Counted from the first letter of the stretch, positions 9,071 to 19,787 are shown. The stretch: DNA of 64,000 nucleotides from an uncultured Erythrobacter sp. (GCF_947502395.1 NZ_CANMZM010000002.1:310001-374000), one strand, 5' to 3'. Notes: generated by a model from the sequence alone, not told the origin. Numbers and translations are program-made.

Positions 9071-10603
9071 GTGAGCAACGTGCGGTATGTATATGGACTG
9101 ACGAGTGCGCTTCTGGTTGGCGGCGCAGCGGTTTCGCTAATGACTGGCATCCCGGCAGGAGCGCAGGTTGCGCAAAATGACACCAGTGTGATGGACCGCA
9201 TGGTCCCGGTTGCCGGTGCCCCTGCAAGCTTTGCCGACCTGACCCAGCAGTTGCAGCCCGCTGTGGTCAACATCGCGACGCGCCAATCGGTTGAAGTCAA
9301 CCGCAACCCATTCGCGGGAACGCCATTCGCTGAGCTATTCAACCGGCGCGGCGGCAATCAACCTCAACGCCGTGAAGCCCAATCGCTAGGCTCAGGTTTC
9401 ATCATCAGCGCCGATGGCTTTGTGGTTACCAACAATCACGTAGTTGCACCTGATAACCGCGCACGTTTGGAAGAGATCACTGTCACTTTCCCAGATGGCA
9501 GTGAGTACGAGGCTGAGCTGGTCGGAGCAGACCCTGATTCGGATCTCGCTGTTCTCAAGATCATGTCGGACAACACCTTCCCCTTCGTGACTTTCGGCGA
9601 CAGCGCTGAATCACGTGTCGGCGAGTGGGTGGTTGCGATTGGCAATCCCTTTGGCCTTGGAGGCACGGTCACCTCCGGGATCATCTCGGCAGTGTATCGT
9701 AACACCGGTCAAGGTGGTGCCTACGACCGCTTTATTCAGACAGATGCCAGCATCAACCGCGGTAACTCGGGCGGCCCGCTGTTCGACATGCGCGGCAATG
9801 TGATCGGCATCAACAATGCGATCTTCTCGCCTTCAGGTGGCAGCGTCGGAATTGGCTTTGCAATCCCCAGCGAGATTGCAGCACCTATTGTTGATCAGCT
9901 CAAGCAAGGTCAGGAAATCGAACGCGGCTATTTGGGTGTCAGCCTTCAGCCGGTGAACGATGACCTGGCCGATTCTCTCGGAATTGACCGCAATCGCGGT
10001 GAACTTGTCCAGATTGTCACCGATGACAGCCCGGCAGAACGTTCAGGCATGCGAGCAGGTGATATTATTGTCGAGATTAACGGCAGTACGGTCACCTCTG
10101 ATCAGACAGTATCATTCCTGGTCGCCAATATCGATCCAGGGGTGAGCATCCCGGTAACTGTCTTGCGCGAAGGCCGCAGGGTTGAGCTTGAAGCAACCCT
10201 CGCACGTCGTCCGAGCGCCGATGAATTGGCGGAACAACAGCAGACATTCGATCCGGATTCGGAAGAACCGATGAACCCTGATCAAATGGACAATCAGATC
10301 GCTGAGAAGCTTGGCCTGCAGGTGTTGGAAATGACCCCGCAAATTGCGCGCAGCCTAGGCGTTGATGCCGATACGGTGGGCCTCGTCATTGGTGCCGTTG
10401 ATCCCAATTCGGACTCGGGTCGCAAAGGCCTTCGCCGCGGTGATGTGATCCTCTCGGCCAATTATCAGACTGTTGGAACAATCGACGCACTGCGCGAACA
10501 GATTGCCGCCGCGGAGGCCGATGGCCGCGATGCGGTATTGCTGCGCATCCAGCGCCGTGGTCAGCCTCCGCGCTTCCTTCCCATTCGTCTCGGCGGCAAC
10601 TAA
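9071..10603 (+). CDS. degP: Do-family periplasmic serine endoprotease (DegP/HtrA)
   Basis: This 510-residue trypsin-fold protease has an N-terminal signal sequence (about 1-32) and the triad His123 (TNNHVV), Asp158 (DSDLAV) and Ser233 (GNSGGP). Two PDZ domains follow at about 290-375 and 405-500. It degrades or holds misfolded periplasmic proteins. The start is GTG 9071, preceded by AGGA at a suitable distance. The 204-base gap after hflC could hold its own promoter, but no clear consensus was found. A strong terminator follows. Confidence 0.94.
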   Translation: MSNVRYVYGLTSALLVGGAAVSLMTGIPAGAQVAQNDTSVMDRMVPVAGAPASFADLTQQLQPAVVNIATRQSVEVNRNPFAGTPFAELFNRRGGNQPQRREAQSLGSGFIISADGFVVTNNHVVAPDNRARLEEITVTFPDGSEYEAELVGADPDSDLAVLKIMSDNTFPFVTFGDSAESRVGEWVVAIGNPFGLGGTVTSGIISAVYRNTGQGGAYDRFIQTDASINRGNSGGPLFDMRGNVIGINNAIFSPSGGSVGIGFAIPSEIAAPIVDQLKQGQEIERGYLGVSLQPVNDDLADSLGIDRNRGELVQIVTDDSPAERSGMRAGDIIVEINGSTVTSDQTVSFLVANIDPGVSIPVTVLREGRRVELEATLARRPSADELAEQQQTFDPDSEEPMNPDQMDNQIAEKLGLQVLEMTPQIARSLGVDADTVGLVIGAVDPNSDSGRKGLRRGDVILSANYQTVGTIDALREQIAAAEADGRDAVLLRIQRRGQPPRFLPIRLGGN

Positions 10604-10622
10604 GCCCGCAGCCAACCTAACG

Positions 10623-10661
10623 AAAAACCCCCGCAGCCATCTCGGCTAGCGGGGGCTTTTT
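10623..10661 (+). terminator. rho-independent terminator after degP
   Basis: The sequence holds a GC stem CCCCCGC / GCGGGGG with a 14-base loop, flanked by AAAAA and followed by TTTTT. The A-run on the other side means it may also act for the convergent PBP1A gene. Confidence 0.88.
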
Positions 10662-10737
10662 GTTGGCGTGATCATTTGTGAGATCACCGAAACCGGTATC
10701 GCGGTCGCTCGTCAATGCGGACCCTGACGGCGACCAG

Positions 10738-12939
10738 CTATGACGGCGGATCATCTTCCCGTAAGAAATTCGGGTCCGATACTGACCTTGGCGGCTCCGG
10801 CGGAGGCGAGCTGGGCGCTCCGCCTATCGCCTCCTCAAGAAAATCATCAGTAACTGCGGCAGGTGGCTCTTCAACCGGGCCTAGCGGTCGCTCACCTTCG
10901 ATATCGAACGCTGGGCTCTCTGGGTCGCCGCGACCCGGCTCGATCAGATTACCCTGCTCATCGATGAAGTAATAGTCATCCGGATCGCCAAATAGCGCTT
11001 CTTCATCGGGCTCTAGCTGCCATTCGGGCAGGTTCAATTCGATGTCGAATTCCTCCACCGCGCGGTCTTTCACAGCATAGCGCATGTAAGCAGCAAAGGC
11101 GCGCGCTGGCGCACGGCCACCTTGAAGCCCTGACACTCTCTTCGCGTCGTCGCGCCCCATCCAAACACCCGTGGTGATACCGCTGGAGAAACCGACAAAC
11201 CAACCATCCTTGTTGGAGCTGGTGGTGCCGGTTTTGCCCGCCACCGGTCGCCCGATCTGCGCCGCGCGGCCTGTGCCAGTTTGCACGGCAGCTTGCAGTA
11301 GATCAGTGATGCCAGCGGCCACATAGTCGGGTACCAGCTTGCTTTCGCGCGGCTTCTTTCGGCTGTAGATGGTTTCGCCATCCGCGGTCACCACTTTGGA
11401 AATACCATAAGGCTGCACCGCCATGCCCCTTGCAGAAATCCCGGCGAAAGCTTGCGTCATTTCAAGCAGACGCACTTCGGAGGCACCCAGCACCATGGAT
11501 GGGAATGTCGAAACGGGCGAGCTGATCCCAAAACGCCGAGCCATCGAAGCGACTGTGCCAAAGCCCACCTCATTGCCAAGCTGCGCCGCGACTGTGTTAA
11601 TCGAAAAGGCAAAGGAGGTGCGCAGATTGGTCTCGCCTACATTGCGTCCATTGGAATTGCGCGGACTCCACCCATCGATGGTCACCGGCGTGTCGACGAC
11701 CTTGTCATCGGGCGTGTATCCGGCCTCCAGGGCGGCCAGATAGACGAACAGTTTCCAGGAAGACCCCGGCTGACGCATCGCATCGGTCGCACGGTTGAAA
11801 TTGCTTTCAACATAGTCGGTGCCGCCTACCAAAGCGAGGATCGCGCCATCGCGATCGAGGCTCACCAACGCCCCTTGCGCACCGTCAGGAGAATTCGCCG
11901 CGACGGCAGCGGTCGCGGCGCGCTGCATGCCCACGTCGAGCGTGGTCCATACCTCCAAGGGCGCATTGGTCTCCGGCAGGATCAGGTCGAGCTGCGGCAG
12001 CACATAATCAGTGAAATAACGTACCGAGTTTTGCCCCGCCTGTTGCTTCAATTGAACCGCATCGACATCAACCGAAGCCTGATCGGCAGTGATATAGCCT
12101 TGCTCACGCATCAATCGCAGCACCACGGCCGCGCGGTCGACTGCGGCTTGCACATCGGCGGTTGGGGAGTAACGGCTTGGTGCCTTCACAAGACCAGCGA
12201 TGATCGAGGCTTCAGCAACGCTCAGTTCTCTGCCGGGGTGGCTGAAGAACTTGCGGCTCGCGCTGTCGACACCATAGGCACCGCCACCAAAATAGACCTT
12301 GTTGAGATAAAGCTCGAGGATCTGCTCTTTGGAAAACTTCCATTCGAGCGCCATCGCGAGGACCGCCTCGCGCGCCTTGCGATCAAAGGTGCGGTTGGAG
12401 CTCAAGAACAGATTGCGTGCCAATTGCTGACTAATCGTCGAAGTGCCCCCAACCCGTGAGCGTGCTCCAGTGAACCCTTCGACAATCGCTCCAGTCGTAC
12501 GCACGGGATCAACGCCAAAGTGCGAGTAAAAACGTTTGTCTTCCACCGCGATCATGGCGTTGCGCATGTTCTGTGGAATATCGTCGTGATCAAGCCATTC
12601 ACCAAAGCTCGGACCAATCTCTACGATCTCACTACCATCGCGCGAAAGCACCCGGATTGTTTGCCCGGCTTGGCTCGATTTCAGTTGGTAAAAGCTTGGA
12701 AGCGTGCGCGCGGCGAATCCCACCGCAAAGGCGAGGAACACAGCACCCAAGAGGGCTCCGAGTGTGCCGAAGATCGCAACTCTCTTGGTCCATTTCCACA
12801 TTAGTGAGGGGGCTTTCGCAGCAGCCTTCTTCTTTTTCGAAGACGAGTTCTTTGATTTGCCCGATGACGCGCGCTCGGTCGCAGCGCGGCGTGAGCCACG
12901 CTTGCCCTTGTTCTGGAGGTTGTCACCTCGATTCGACAT
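10738..12939 (-). CDS. mrcA: penicillin-binding protein 1A, bifunctional transglycosylase/transpeptidase
   Basis: This class A PBP of 733 residues builds and cross-links peptidoglycan. It has a Lys/Ser-rich cytoplasmic tail (1-50) and one membrane anchor (52-77). The GT51 domain contains catalytic Glu133 (VEDKRF) and STISQQLARN. The transpeptidase domain has SxxK at Ser393-Lys396, SIN at 446-448 and KTGTT at 569-573. The C-terminal tail is acidic and proline-rich. All key residues are present. It is convergent with degP. Confidence 0.93.
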   Translation of the reverse strand: MSNRGDNLQNKGKRGSRRAATERASSGKSKNSSSKKKKAAAKAPSLMWKWTKRVAIFGTLGALLGAVFLAFAVGFAARTLPSFYQLKSSQAGQTIRVLSRDGSEIVEIGPSFGEWLDHDDIPQNMRNAMIAVEDKRFYSHFGVDPVRTTGAIVEGFTGARSRVGGTSTISQQLARNLFLSSNRTFDRKAREAVLAMALEWKFSKEQILELYLNKVYFGGGAYGVDSASRKFFSHPGRELSVAEASIIAGLVKAPSRYSPTADVQAAVDRAAVVLRLMREQGYITADQASVDVDAVQLKQQAGQNSVRYFTDYVLPQLDLILPETNAPLEVWTTLDVGMQRAATAAVAANSPDGAQGALVSLDRDGAILALVGGTDYVESNFNRATDAMRQPGSSWKLFVYLAALEAGYTPDDKVVDTPVTIDGWSPRNSNGRNVGETNLRTSFAFSINTVAAQLGNEVGFGTVASMARRFGISSPVSTFPSMVLGASEVRLLEMTQAFAGISARGMAVQPYGISKVVTADGETIYSRKKPRESKLVPDYVAAGITDLLQAAVQTGTGRAAQIGRPVAGKTGTTSSNKDGWFVGFSSGITTGVWMGRDDAKRVSGLQGGRAPARAFAAYMRYAVKDRAVEEFDIELNLPEWQLEPDEEALFGDPDDYYFIDEQGNLIEPGRGDPESPAFDIEGERPLGPVEEPPAAVTDDFLEEAIGGAPSSPPPEPPRSVSDPNFLREDDPPS

Positions 12940-13099
12940 TCAGATCTATTGAACCCTTCGCGGCCACCAACCCATTAACTTGCATCTCCTGCATAAAGAA
13001 CTTGTAACGGCGCGTGAACACAGGCGCGCGGCTCATCCCCATAAGATGGTCGCCTTCTACACCCAATGGTGCAGTTTCACCGCAAAAGAGAGACTGAGT

Positions 13100-13507
13100 T
13101 CAGCCTTCCTCGGGCGCGAACTCGAGTGCAGCAGAGTTGATGCAGTAGCGAAGCCCGCCTTGTTCGGGTGGTCCGTCGGGGAAGACATGACCCAAATGGC
13201 CATTGCATTTGCCGCAGCGCACTTCGGTGCGGATCATGCCAAATGAGACATCGCGGTGCTCGTCAATCACATCGGAATCAGCGGGTTTGGTGAAGGCGGG
13301 CCAACCGCAACCGCTGTTATACTTGGCAGCGCTGATGAACAGACGCGTGCCGCAAGCTGCGCACATATACTCGCCGTTCTCATAAAACTTGTCGTACTTG
13401 CCGGTGAAAGCCCGCTCGGTCCCTGCTTCGCGCAGAACATGGAACTGCTCGGCACTAAGGCGCTCGCGCCATTCCTCTTCGGTTACCGTTCTAGGATCAT
13501 CGGTCAT
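13100..13507 (-). CDS. msrB: peptide-methionine (R)-S-oxide reductase
   Basis: MsrB reduces the R form of methionine sulfoxide in oxidised proteins. The 135-residue cytoplasmic protein keeps both zinc pairs (Cys49/Cys52 and Cys98/Cys101) and the catalytic Cys122 in the RYCINSAAL motif. Cys67 (SGCGWP) is the likely resolving residue. Length and ends are normal. It stands alone, 160 bases from the divergent PBP1A start side. Confidence 0.95.
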   Translation of the reverse strand: MTDDPRTVTEEEWRERLSAEQFHVLREAGTERAFTGKYDKFYENGEYMCAACGTRLFISAAKYNSGCGWPAFTKPADSDVIDEHRDVSFGMIRTEVRCGKCNGHLGHVFPDGPPEQGGLRYCINSAALEFAPEEG

Positions 13508-13581
13508 TAGGGGCCCTCATCTCTGATGAGATAAATATCGGTACACCGAACCCAAGGCGCAAGGCCAAAGAGTCCCGGCTC

Positions 13582-14268
13582 CTATCCGTCAACCAGTGCG
13601 TAATGGGCAGGCGGCGTAATCACATCCATGCGCTCGGTCAGCAGCGGGCGGAAACTTGGTCGGCTTTTGAACACCGAATACCAGCCGCGCGTCTGGTCGT
13701 GGCCTTTCCAATCGATCCCGCCAAGGTAATCAGCAACACTGATTTGTGCAGCGGCGGACAAATCGGCCAGACTCATGGTGGAGCCTGCCAGCCAAGGGCG
13801 GTTATCAATCAGCCAGTCCATATAGTCCAAATGCCCATGCGCATTCTTCATCGCTTCACGCAGCGCCGAGCTGTTTGGAGGCTGCTTGTAAACCAGGCGC
13901 TTGGTCATCCGTTCCAACAGCAAAGGTGCAGTCACATCGGTGTAGAAATTCTCATCGAATAGAGCGACCAGACGGCGTATTTCGGCCCGGTTGGCCGCTG
14001 TCCCATTTATCATGGGAGATGTGTCGACTGTCTCTTCGAAATATTCACCAATCGCCCTACTGTCAGCGAGCGTGATGTTCTTTTCCTGATGCACAACAAC
14101 CGGCGTCGTGCCGGCCGCGTTGAGGTTGTGGAACATCTCGGACGGATTCCAGGGCTCTTCGCGCACCAGATCGTAAGCGATTCCCTTCTCACCCATGAGA
14201 AGCCGGATCTTACGAGAAAACGGACATAAAGGGAATTGGTAGAGCTGCCACATCGTGGGCGCAGTCAT
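13582..14268 (-). CDS. glutathione S-transferase family protein
   Basis: This 228-residue protein begins with a thioredoxin-like domain (LYQFPLCPFSRKIRLLMGEKG) and continues with the G-site segment GTTPVVV and an all-helical C-terminal domain. CPFS at the N-terminus suggests a cysteine- or serine-type GST. ATG 14268 gives a normal N-terminus, and ATG 14253 (MWQLYQF) is equally plausible. The substrate is unknown. Fold assignment is secure, and function is limited to glutathione-dependent chemistry by family. Confidence 0.85.
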   Translation of the reverse strand: MTAPTMWQLYQFPLCPFSRKIRLLMGEKGIAYDLVREEPWNPSEMFHNLNAAGTTPVVVHQEKNITLADSRAIGEYFEETVDTSPMINGTAANRAEIRRLVALFDENFYTDVTAPLLLERMTKRLVYKQPPNSSALREAMKNAHGHLDYMDWLIDNRPWLAGSTMSLADLSAAAQISVADYLGGIDWKGHDQTRGWYSVFKSRPSFRPLLTERMDVITPPAHYALVDG

Positions 14269-14319
14269 GCCGCAATCCGCCGTCAAAATCCACAAGGTTG
14301 AGGCGCGATTCGCTGCCTA

Positions 14320-14712
14320 TCACCGGGCTTTGGTCGAACTTGCCTCTATAAGCGCAAGACAGGCAGGCATCATCGCTTCAACTGAAACGAAGTTGTCAGC
14401 CTGATGTCGCGCTTTTTCCGCCTCGACCAGGCGCGTTACGTCGCTCCGGTCAAGAGTGTAGGCATCGATCAGACGCACCATAGCGGTTAGGAAAAACTCG
14501 CGTGCGTTCGCCTCTTCCATATTCGGCCAAGCGGCACCCCGCTCGTCGCCCGCCTCTTGCCATCCTTGGACAATAGCAAAAGCCGTTCCGCAGCGCGGGG
14601 CAGTCGTCTGTTCGATGGGAAGATCGGCAAAACTGGTAGGTGCTGCCGGAGCAGGTGTGGCTGACTGAAGCGCGAATGGCGTGATAAGCGCGGCAATGAA
14701 CGAAAATGTCAT
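14320..14712 (-). CDS. hypothetical secreted protein
   Basis: This 130-residue protein is not recognised. It has an N-terminal hydrophobic stretch with a likely signal peptidase site (ITPFALQSATPAPA), then a helical body with two cysteines (RCGTAF and MPACLAL) that could form a disulfide. It lies 51 bases upstream of the GST gene on the same strand. Codon use is like the neighbours, so it is probably real. No function can be given. Confidence 0.65.
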   Translation of the reverse strand: MTFSFIAALITPFALQSATPAPAAPTSFADLPIEQTTAPRCGTAFAIVQGWQEAGDERGAAWPNMEEANAREFFLTAMVRLIDAYTLDRSDVTRLVEAEKARHQADNFVSVEAMMPACLALIEASSTKAR

Positions 14713-14849
14713 GCACGCCCTTTAGCCGACAACTCCTGAACCTGCGACTACCGATTGAGTTGCCTGCCACATTCAACATTACGCCTTGCCGAGCTCTGCA
14801 AGGGTTCCTAGGTCTCCTTCGTCCCATCCATGAGAGGAGTACGCATTTC

Positions 14850-15242
14850 ATGCTCAATCACACGATGATCGGTTCGAACGATATCGAAAAATCTAAGTCA
14901 TTTTATAACGCAGTCCTGAGTGTGCTTGGCGCTAAGGAGCCAATGGTTCATGTCAATGACACTGGGCAAACTCGCTTGTTCTACATGCACAATGGCAGCA
15001 CGTTCTCAGTCAGCGAGCCAATCAATGGCGAGCCAGCAACGACTGCAAATGGCTTCACTGTTGGTTTTGCCTGCGACTCGCCAGAGCAACTGCAAGAATT
15101 CCACGATGCGGCAGTTGCCAATGGCGGCTCAAGTTCAGAAGACCCTCCCGGACTTCGCGAAGGCAGCATGGGTCCCATGTATCTATGCTATTTCACTGAT
15201 CCCGACGGCCACAAAATCTGCGGTATCCATCGCCCGGGCTAA
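14850..15242 (+). CDS. VOC-family (glyoxalase/bleomycin resistance fold) protein
   Basis: This 130-residue protein has the start typical of one-domain VOC proteins (LNHTMIGSNDIEKSKSFYNAVL) and the end TDPDGHKICGIH, whose residues often supply a metal ligand. Homologues with this start are usually annotated glyoxalase-like, but the substrate is unknown. ATG 14850 is chosen, with GAGAGGAG a little upstream. It is convergent with metW, with only 3 bases between the two stops. Confidence 0.85.
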   Translation: MLNHTMIGSNDIEKSKSFYNAVLSVLGAKEPMVHVNDTGQTRLFYMHNGSTFSVSEPINGEPATTANGFTVGFACDSPEQLQEFHDAAVANGGSSSEDPPGLREGSMGPMYLCYFTDPDGHKICGIHRPG

Positions 15243-15245
15243 TTC

Positions 15246-15845
15246 TCAACGATTTAGCTGAAACACGGCATATTCAGCGCGCCAATTGGCTCCCAAGGGG
15301 CTGATGGCGCGCTCATTTGCGAAATTCCATTCTCGGGAAATCTTCGCGTTTTTTTCTGCTGCCAAAGCGCGGAAGTCCTCCACCGTAACATGGTGGATAT
15401 TCTCTGTCTCATACCAGCTCACCGGCAGAGCATTGGTGACAGGCATTTTACCCCCGAACATCAATGCTGCGCGCGTGCCCCAATGGGCAAAGTTTGGGAA
15501 TGACACAAACGCCACATCCGCAACCCGCAAGAGCTCCCCGAGCACCTGATCCGGGCGATTGGTGGTCTGAAGCGTGCGGCTCAACACAGCAAAGTCGAAG
15601 CTTTTGTCGGGGTAATTGGCCAGGTCGGTGTTGGCATCGCCCTGAATTACGGAAAGACCGCGTGCGACGCAGCGCTCTACCTTCACAGGGTCTAGTTCAA
15701 CTCCGCGCACATCGGCACCATGTTCTGCTGCCAACGCTGCCATCAAGGCGCCATCTCCGCAGCCCACATCGAGCACCCGCGCGCCCTTCTTTTCGCGGCC
15801 AATCTGATCGGCAATTGCAGCTAGGTCGAAACGTAACGCGCTCAT
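15246..15845 (-). CDS. metW: methionine biosynthesis protein MetW
   Basis: This 199-residue SAM-methyltransferase-fold protein has the glycine-rich motif VLDVGCGDG and the MetW signature regions ([25 protein letters not shown]). MetW works with MetX in homoserine acylation for methionine synthesis in many proteobacteria. It overlaps the end of metX by 4 bases (ATGA), so the two are translationally coupled. Confidence 0.93.
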   Translation of the reverse strand: MSALRFDLAAIADQIGREKKGARVLDVGCGDGALMAALAAEHGADVRGVELDPVKVERCVARGLSVIQGDANTDLANYPDKSFDFAVLSRTLQTTNRPDQVLGELLRVADVAFVSFPNFAHWGTRAALMFGGKMPVTNALPVSWYETENIHHVTVEDFRALAAEKNAKISREWNFANERAISPLGANWRAEYAVFQLNR

Positions 15846-16939
15846 TCGACAAACCCCCGCACAACACGGTCAAGCTGATCGTGAGGAAGCAAGAAACTGT
15901 CGTGCCCTGCGCTTGCACTGAGCTCAACAAAGCTCACCTTGGCGCTGGTTGCGTTGAGAGCATGCACCACGTGTCGGCTTTCAGCGGTCGGATAAAGCCA
16001 GTCTGTGTCAAAACTCACCAGGCAGAAACGGGCTGAGGTGCCAGCGAAAGCATCTGCGAGCTTACCGCCATGTTCTTCGGCCAGGTCGAAATAATCCATC
16101 GCGCGGGTGATGTAGAGGTAGGAGTTCGCATCAAAGCGCTGGGTAAAACCGCTGCCCTGATAACGAAGGTAGCTTTCAACTTGAAAATCAGCCTCGAAAC
16201 CGAAACTCTTAGAGTCCCTATCCTGCAAACGGCGACCGAACTTCTCAGTTAGCCCTTCCTCAGAAAGATAGGTGATATGCGCGGCCATTCGGGCCACGGC
16301 CAAGCCGTTGTCAGGCTTCGCGTCTCCGCCATAGTAAGCGCCGTCGGCCCAGTTCGGATCGGCCATGATGGCTTGGCGACCAAGCTCATGAAAGGCGATA
16401 TTCTGGGCCGAATGGCGAGCGGTGGAAGCAAGCACCAGCACGCGTTCTGCACGCTCGGGCCAGTTAGCGGCCAAGCTCAGTGCCTGCATTCCACCCATCG
16501 AGCCGCCCACGACCGTATGCAACTTTTCAATGCCCAAACCATCGAGAAGGGCGACGATCCCGCGCATCATATCGCGAATGGTGATAACCGGAAAACGCAT
16601 TCCATAGGGCTGTCCATCGGGCCCAATCGAAGCAGGACCGGTCGAGCCCATACATGAGCCAATCACATTGGCGCAGATGACATGAAAACGGTCTGTATCG
16701 ATGGGTTTTCCCGGCCCTACCATGCGCTCCCACCAGCCCGGTTTGCCGGTGATAGGATGGTTGCTCGCGACATATTGGTCACCTGTCAGCGCATGGCACA
16801 AAAGGATCGCGTTCGACCTGTCCGCATTGAGCTCACCATAGGTCTCGTAAGCAATCTCAGCAGCCTCAAGCACCTGCCCGCTATCGAGCGGAAGGGGCTC
16901 TGGGATTGCAAAAGTTTTCGAGGCAAGCAGGAGGGTCAT
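15842..16939 (-). CDS. metX: homoserine O-acyltransferase MetX
   Basis: MetX activates homoserine by acylation, the first committed step to methionine. The alpha/beta-hydrolase fold is seen as [10 protein letters not shown], the oxyanion and cofactor loop [11 protein letters not shown], the nucleophile elbow GGSMGG and the late ASAGHDSFL containing the catalytic His. ATG 16939 gives 365 residues. ATG 16969 adds ten residues and cannot be excluded, since neither start has a strong ribosome site. Whether it uses acetyl- or succinyl-CoA cannot be settled by eye. Confidence 0.92.
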   Translation of the reverse strand: MTLLLASKTFAIPEPLPLDSGQVLEAAEIAYETYGELNADRSNAILLCHALTGDQYVASNHPITGKPGWWERMVGPGKPIDTDRFHVICANVIGSCMGSTGPASIGPDGQPYGMRFPVITIRDMMRGIVALLDGLGIEKLHTVVGGSMGGMQALSLAANWPERAERVLVLASTARHSAQNIAFHELGRQAIMADPNWADGAYYGGDAKPDNGLAVARMAAHITYLSEEGLTEKFGRRLQDRDSKSFGFEADFQVESYLRYQGSGFTQRFDANSYLYITRAMDYFDLAEEHGGKLADAFAGTSARFCLVSFDTDWLYPTAESRHVVHALNATSAKVSFVELSASAGHDSFLLPHDQLDRVVRGFVE

Positions 16940-17023
16940 ATTGGCCAGCGACTTGGGGGAGCACTCCATACATGTCAATTGGGCTGTTCTTGAAGGCGCT
17001 TAGCCGTTATCGCGCCTCCCGCT

Positions 17024-18148
17024 ATGACAAAGACAGCGACACGGCGTCCAGAACCCAAGCCCTACATCATGGGCATCCATGCCTATGTTCCCGGAAAGTC
17101 GAGTGGCAGGGATGGACGCGCGTTGGTGAAGCTGTCGGCAAATGAGAATCCGTTAGGCTCATCGCCAGCCGCATTGGAGGCGCTTGCAAACCCTCGAGGT
17201 GCCGAAGCGGGTGCGGCGCCTTATCCAGACCCTGATTCCAAGGATCTGCGCATGGCACTGGCCGAGCTCCACAGTCTCGATCCCGCACGGATTGCATGCG
17301 GGACAGGTTCGGATGAATTGCTCAATCTGGCAGCCCAAGCTTTCGCAGGCGCTGGCGACGAAGTGATGTTCTCGCGTCACTCCTTTGCCGTTTATGACAT
17401 TGCCGCACGCCGGTGCGGCGCGGTGCCGGTAGAGGTCAACGACACAAATTTCACCGCCGATGTCGATGCGCTTTTAGCAGCGGTGACGGAAAGCACCCGC
17501 GTCGTATTTCTTGCCAATCCCAACAATCCCACAGGGACTTGGCTGCCGCCGAGCGAAGTCGAGCGCCTACACGCATTGTTGCCCGAAGATGTGCTTCTGG
17601 TGATTGATGAAGCCTATGGCGAGTACCTTGCACCAGAGTTCCAGCGTGTCGGCTTTGGCCTGGCTGCGCAGTATGAAAATGTGCTGGTGACGCGAACCTT
17701 CTCCAAGATCTACGGGCTCGCCGCCGAACGTATCGGCTGGGCAACCGGCGCGCCGCATGTGATTGACGCAATCAACCGTATTCGGGGTCCGTTCAACGTA
17801 ACGACCGGCGGTCAGAAAGCCGCGCTGACGGCGGTTGGCGACCAGGACTTCGTCCGCGCCAGCCGCGATCATAACTCGGCCGAGCGAACCAAGTTTGCAG
17901 CCGCCATCGCAGCGTTGGGCAATCACGGTCTAACCTGCGTACCAAGCGAAGCTAACTTCCTGCTGGTTCGCTTTGAGGGCGATGTTACAGCGGAGGCCGC
18001 GCTCGACGCGCTTGCTGGCGCTGGCTACGCGGTGCGTCACTTGCCCACACAAGGCCTGCCCGATGCGCTGCGTATCACGATTGGCAAGTCGGAGGATATG
18101 GAACAGGTTATTGCGACCCTCCGGACCCTGTGCGGAGAAGCATCATGA
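17024..18148 (+). CDS. hisC: histidinol-phosphate aminotransferase
   Basis: This 374-residue fold-type I PLP enzyme has the substrate segment [18 protein letters not shown] at 165-171, IDEAY at 194-198 and the PLP lysine Lys228 in TFSKIYGL. HisC makes histidinol phosphate, and in Sphingomonadales it often also serves aromatic amino acid transamination. The next gene, prephenate dehydrogenase, overlaps by 4 bases (ATGA), which supports a dual aromatic/histidine role. Confidence 0.92.
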   Translation: MTKTATRRPEPKPYIMGIHAYVPGKSSGRDGRALVKLSANENPLGSSPAALEALANPRGAEAGAAPYPDPDSKDLRMALAELHSLDPARIACGTGSDELLNLAAQAFAGAGDEVMFSRHSFAVYDIAARRCGAVPVEVNDTNFTADVDALLAAVTESTRVVFLANPNNPTGTWLPPSEVERLHALLPEDVLLVIDEAYGEYLAPEFQRVGFGLAAQYENVLVTRTFSKIYGLAAERIGWATGAPHVIDAINRIRGPFNVTTGGQKAALTAVGDQDFVRASRDHNSAERTKFAAAIAALGNHGLTCVPSEANFLLVRFEGDVTAEAALDALAGAGYAVRHLPTQGLPDALRITIGKSEDMEQVIATLRTLCGEAS

Positions 18149-19053
18149 GTTTCGAGCGCGTTGCAATTATCGGGCTGGGCCTCCTAGGCGGTTCGGTCGG
18201 ATTGGCGATCGAGGAGCAATTGCCTAAAATCGCGACCAGAGGGTATGACCGCGATGAACAAGTGCGCATCCGCGCCGCAGCACGAGGGCTGGTCGGCGAG
18301 GTGTGCGGCAATGCTCAAGACGCATTGGCCGATGCCGATCTAGTCATTCTCTGCGTGCCCGTCGGCGCGATGGAAGCCACCGCGAACGAACTTGCTCCGC
18401 ATTTGAAGCGCGGCGCGATCATCTCGGACGTGGGCTCGTCGAAGGAAAGTGTTGCGAAGGCACTCGCCAAAGCGCTTCCTGGACATATTGTCATCCCTGC
18501 GCACCCCGTAGCGGGCACCGAGCAAAGCGGGCCGGAAGCTGGCTTTGCCTCGCTCTTTGTCAATCGCTGGTGCATTCTGACGCCGCCCGAAGGTGTTGAT
18601 CAGGCAGCCGTTGAAGCGCTTTCGGATTTTTGGACCAAGCTCGGCGCAATGGTTGAGATTATGGATGCCGAGCATCACGATTTGGTGCTCGCAGTCACCA
18701 GCCACATTCCGCACCTTATCGCCTACACGATCGTGGGCACGGCGAGCGACCTGGAAGAAGTGACGCGCTCTGAAGTGATCAAATATTCCGCCGGGGGTTT
18801 CCGGGACTTCACCCGGATTGCCGCCTCTGACCCCGTCATGTGGCGCGATGTATTCCTGAATAACAAGGGCGCTGTGTTGGAGGTTCTGGGGCGCTTTACC
18901 GAGGACCTAACCGCCCTTCAGCGTGCGATCCGCTCAGGCGATGGCGACACCTTGCACAACCTCTTCTCCCGCACCCGCGCGATCCGGCGTCAGGTGATCG
19001 AAGAAGGTCAGGATGACGGCCGTCCAGACTTTGGGCGCAAAGATCACATTTGA
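18145..19053 (+). CDS. tyrA: prephenate/arogenate dehydrogenase family protein
   Basis: This 302-residue NAD(P)-dependent dehydrogenase of tyrosine synthesis has the dinucleotide motif [10 protein letters not shown] at the start, [14 protein letters not shown] for substrate binding and the histidine-rich SHIPHLIAY helix. It lacks a chorismate mutase or ACT domain, so it is the compact cyclohexadienyl dehydrogenase type. ATG 18145 overlaps the hisC stop, and the gene ends 5 bases before the facing plsC stop. Confidence 0.92.
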   Translation: MSFERVAIIGLGLLGGSVGLAIEEQLPKIATRGYDRDEQVRIRAAARGLVGEVCGNAQDALADADLVILCVPVGAMEATANELAPHLKRGAIISDVGSSKESVAKALAKALPGHIVIPAHPVAGTEQSGPEAGFASLFVNRWCILTPPEGVDQAAVEALSDFWTKLGAMVEIMDAEHHDLVLAVTSHIPHLIAYTIVGTASDLEEVTRSEVIKYSAGGFRDFTRIAASDPVMWRDVFLNNKGAVLEVLGRFTEDLTALQRAIRSGDGDTLHNLFSRTRAIRRQVIEEGQDDGRPDFGRKDHI

Positions 19054-19058
19054 TGGAT

Positions 19059-19778
19059 TCACACGCTCGCTTGAAGTGAACTTGACGGCACGCTCTCGCC
19101 GGTATTCAGCGCATTGATCGCGCGGTGCACACGGCGCTCCATCTCTGCGCGGGGAAGCCCCGCGGGAATGGTTTCACCTACGCGATAGGTGATTGTGCCC
19201 GGCAGCTTGATCAGGCGATGGTAAAAGGGCCCACTGTTCACCGCAACCGGGACTACAGGCAAGCCCAGCAACTTATAGATCCCCGCGAAACCAGATTGCA
19301 GCGGCGGCTCCTTCCCATGAGGCACGCGGGTGCCTTCAGGAAAGATCACGAGCGGTCGCCCTTCTCCAATCCGCAGCTTGGCCGTTGCGATCATCTCACG
19401 CAAAGCTCGTGCCCCTTTGTCTCGGGCAACAGGTACAAGCCCATAGACCTTCGCCGAAAAACCCCAACCGGGTATCCAGAACAACTCACGCTTGGCAAAA
19501 ACCGTGGGAAAACTGAACAGTCGCGGCATATCAATCGCTTCAAAGAAGCTCTCATGCTTTACAGCAATCAGTACGGGCTCGTCGGGGATAACGCCTTCTT
19601 GGACGATTGAGATTCCAAGGATGTTCTCAACACACCAGAAATGCCAGTCACCCCAAATCGCCACAACTCTCTTCAATGCACCGCGTCCAAAAGGGATGGC
19701 AAGCACTGATGCGACGACCAGAACTGCGCTGAACCCGTAAAAAAGCGGATAGAAGAAGATGTTGCGAAATAGGGCCAA
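19059..19778 (-). CDS. plsC: lysophospholipid acyltransferase family protein (PlsC-like)
   Basis: This 239-residue membrane enzyme has an N-terminal hydrophobic segment and the acyltransferase motifs. Motif I reads HESFFE, that is HX4E rather than HX4D, and motif III reads FPEGTR. The family acylates 1-acyl-glycerol-3-phosphate at the inner membrane, and the HX4E form is a known proteobacterial variant. The start is TTG 19778, since no ATG precedes the first membrane helix. It lies 9 bases after ydcF in an apparent ftsE-ftsX-ydcF-plsC run. Confidence 0.88.
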   Translation of the reverse strand: MALFRNIFFYPLFYGFSAVLVVASVLAIPFGRGALKRVVAIWGDWHFWCVENILGISIVQEGVIPDEPVLIAVKHESFFEAIDMPRLFSFPTVFAKRELFWIPGWGFSAKVYGLVPVARDKGARALREMIATAKLRIGEGRPLVIFPEGTRVPHGKEPPLQSGFAGIYKLLGLPVVPVAVNSGPFYHRLIKLPGTITYRVGETIPAGLPRAEMERRVHRAINALNTGESVPSSSLQASV

Positions 19779-19787
19779 ACGCTCAAC

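Noticed and set aside
11452..12459. 335-residue plus-strand open frame
   Set aside because: It lies antisense within the PBP1A gene, has Arg/His-rich random composition and no recognisable motif.
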